Of a DNA stretch of 6,814 bases, positions 6,714-6,814 are shown one piece after another. Below the pieces are notes generated by a model that saw only the letters and a program-made list of their open reading frames with translations, was not told the DNA's origin and ran no database searches. The stretch is from CAVPGH01 sp046726955 (lineage in GTDB: Bacteria > Acidobacteriota > Vicinamibacteria > Fen-336), in contig JBKPBQ010000586.1 of assembly GCA_046726955.1 (NCBI GenBank), forward strand, positions 1 to 6,814, given 5' to 3'. A program made the position numbers and the translations under genes. Each line of letters begins with the position of its first letter. The stretch's first letter is position 1.

Positions 6714-6743
6714 AGCCTAGTCCAGCGCGCGGCGGACTGTCAA
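6714..6743 (-). promoter_or_regulatory. Sigma70-like promoter of the receptor gene
   Basis: A perfect -35 hexamer TTGACA (6743-6738) is followed after 18 bp by TAGGCT (6719-6714), a -10 that keeps the key T-A-T positions, as is common in GC-rich genomes. Transcription would begin near 6707 and give a leader of about 80 bases before the ATG at 6626. No -35/-10 pair of this quality was noticed ahead of the downstream genes, so this may drive the whole right part of the cluster. Confidence 0.6.
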
Positions 6744-6772
6744 CGGTTCGAGCTGGCACGACCCTCGCAACG

Positions 6773-6804
6773 GCTCTCCGTGTCGGCAGCCTTGCCGAGA
6801 GAGC
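6773..6804. other. Bulged hairpin upstream of the receptor promoter
   Basis: GCTCTC (6773-6778) pairs with GAGAGC (6799-6804), and inside it TCGGCA (6783-6788) pairs with TGCCGA (6793-6798) around a GCCT loop. A 4-base bulge, CGTG, lies on one side. That makes 12 bp of pairing about 30 bp upstream of the -35 box. No T-run follows on either strand. It may belong to the 3' end of a gene beyond the window, or be a regulator site for the receptor promoter. Confidence 0.35.
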
Positions 6805-6814
6805 GGAACGGTAT

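Overview
This is a GC-rich bacterial window in which every supported gene lies on the minus strand, so transcription runs from right to left. The rightmost gene encodes an Oar-like TonB-dependent outer-membrane receptor: signal peptide, carboxypeptidase-regulatory-like domain, TonB box, plug and 22-strand-type barrel. It points to a diderm bacterium. This receptor architecture, with its 'LPVNGRNF' plug motif, is especially abundant in Acidobacteriota and also occurs in Myxococcota and related GC-rich groups. Acidobacteriota is my best guess, but a window this small cannot settle the phylum.

Layout in transcription order: (i) 6814-6657, an upstream region with a hairpin, a sigma70-like promoter (TTGACA, 18-bp spacer, TAGGCT) and a 6-bp direct repeat one helical turn apart at the expected transcription start; (ii) 6626-3621, the TonB-dependent receptor; (iii) about 3589/3547-2792, an alpha/beta-hydrolase whose conventional start looks too short; (iv) 2770-821, glutamine-dependent NAD+ synthetase (nadE) with the amidase triad and the synthetase P-loop intact; (v) 816-148, a two-domain protein with a degenerate response-regulator receiver and an apparently c-di-GMP-competent PilZ domain; (vi) 86-1, the first 28 codons of an alpha-glucan (glycogen/maltodextrin) phosphorylase, cut by the window edge.

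Gaps are 31 or 73 bp (receptor to hydrolase, depending on the start), 21 bp (hydrolase to nadE), 4 bp (nadE to PilZ) and 61 bp (PilZ to phosphorylase). nadE and the PilZ gene are almost certainly co-transcribed and probably translationally coupled. The 61-bp gap holds a perfect TATAAT, so the phosphorylase may have its own promoter. The functions do not form a known pathway: nutrient uptake at the outer membrane, a small hydrolase, NAD biosynthesis, a c-di-GMP effector and storage-glucan breakdown. I read it as a housekeeping/metabolic neighbourhood. I found no mobile elements, CRISPR arrays, tRNA or rRNA genes, and no clear novel defence or biosynthetic system. The points most worth checking are the hydrolase start, the receiver-PilZ fusion beside a glucan phosphorylase, and the promoter-proximal repeat of the receptor.
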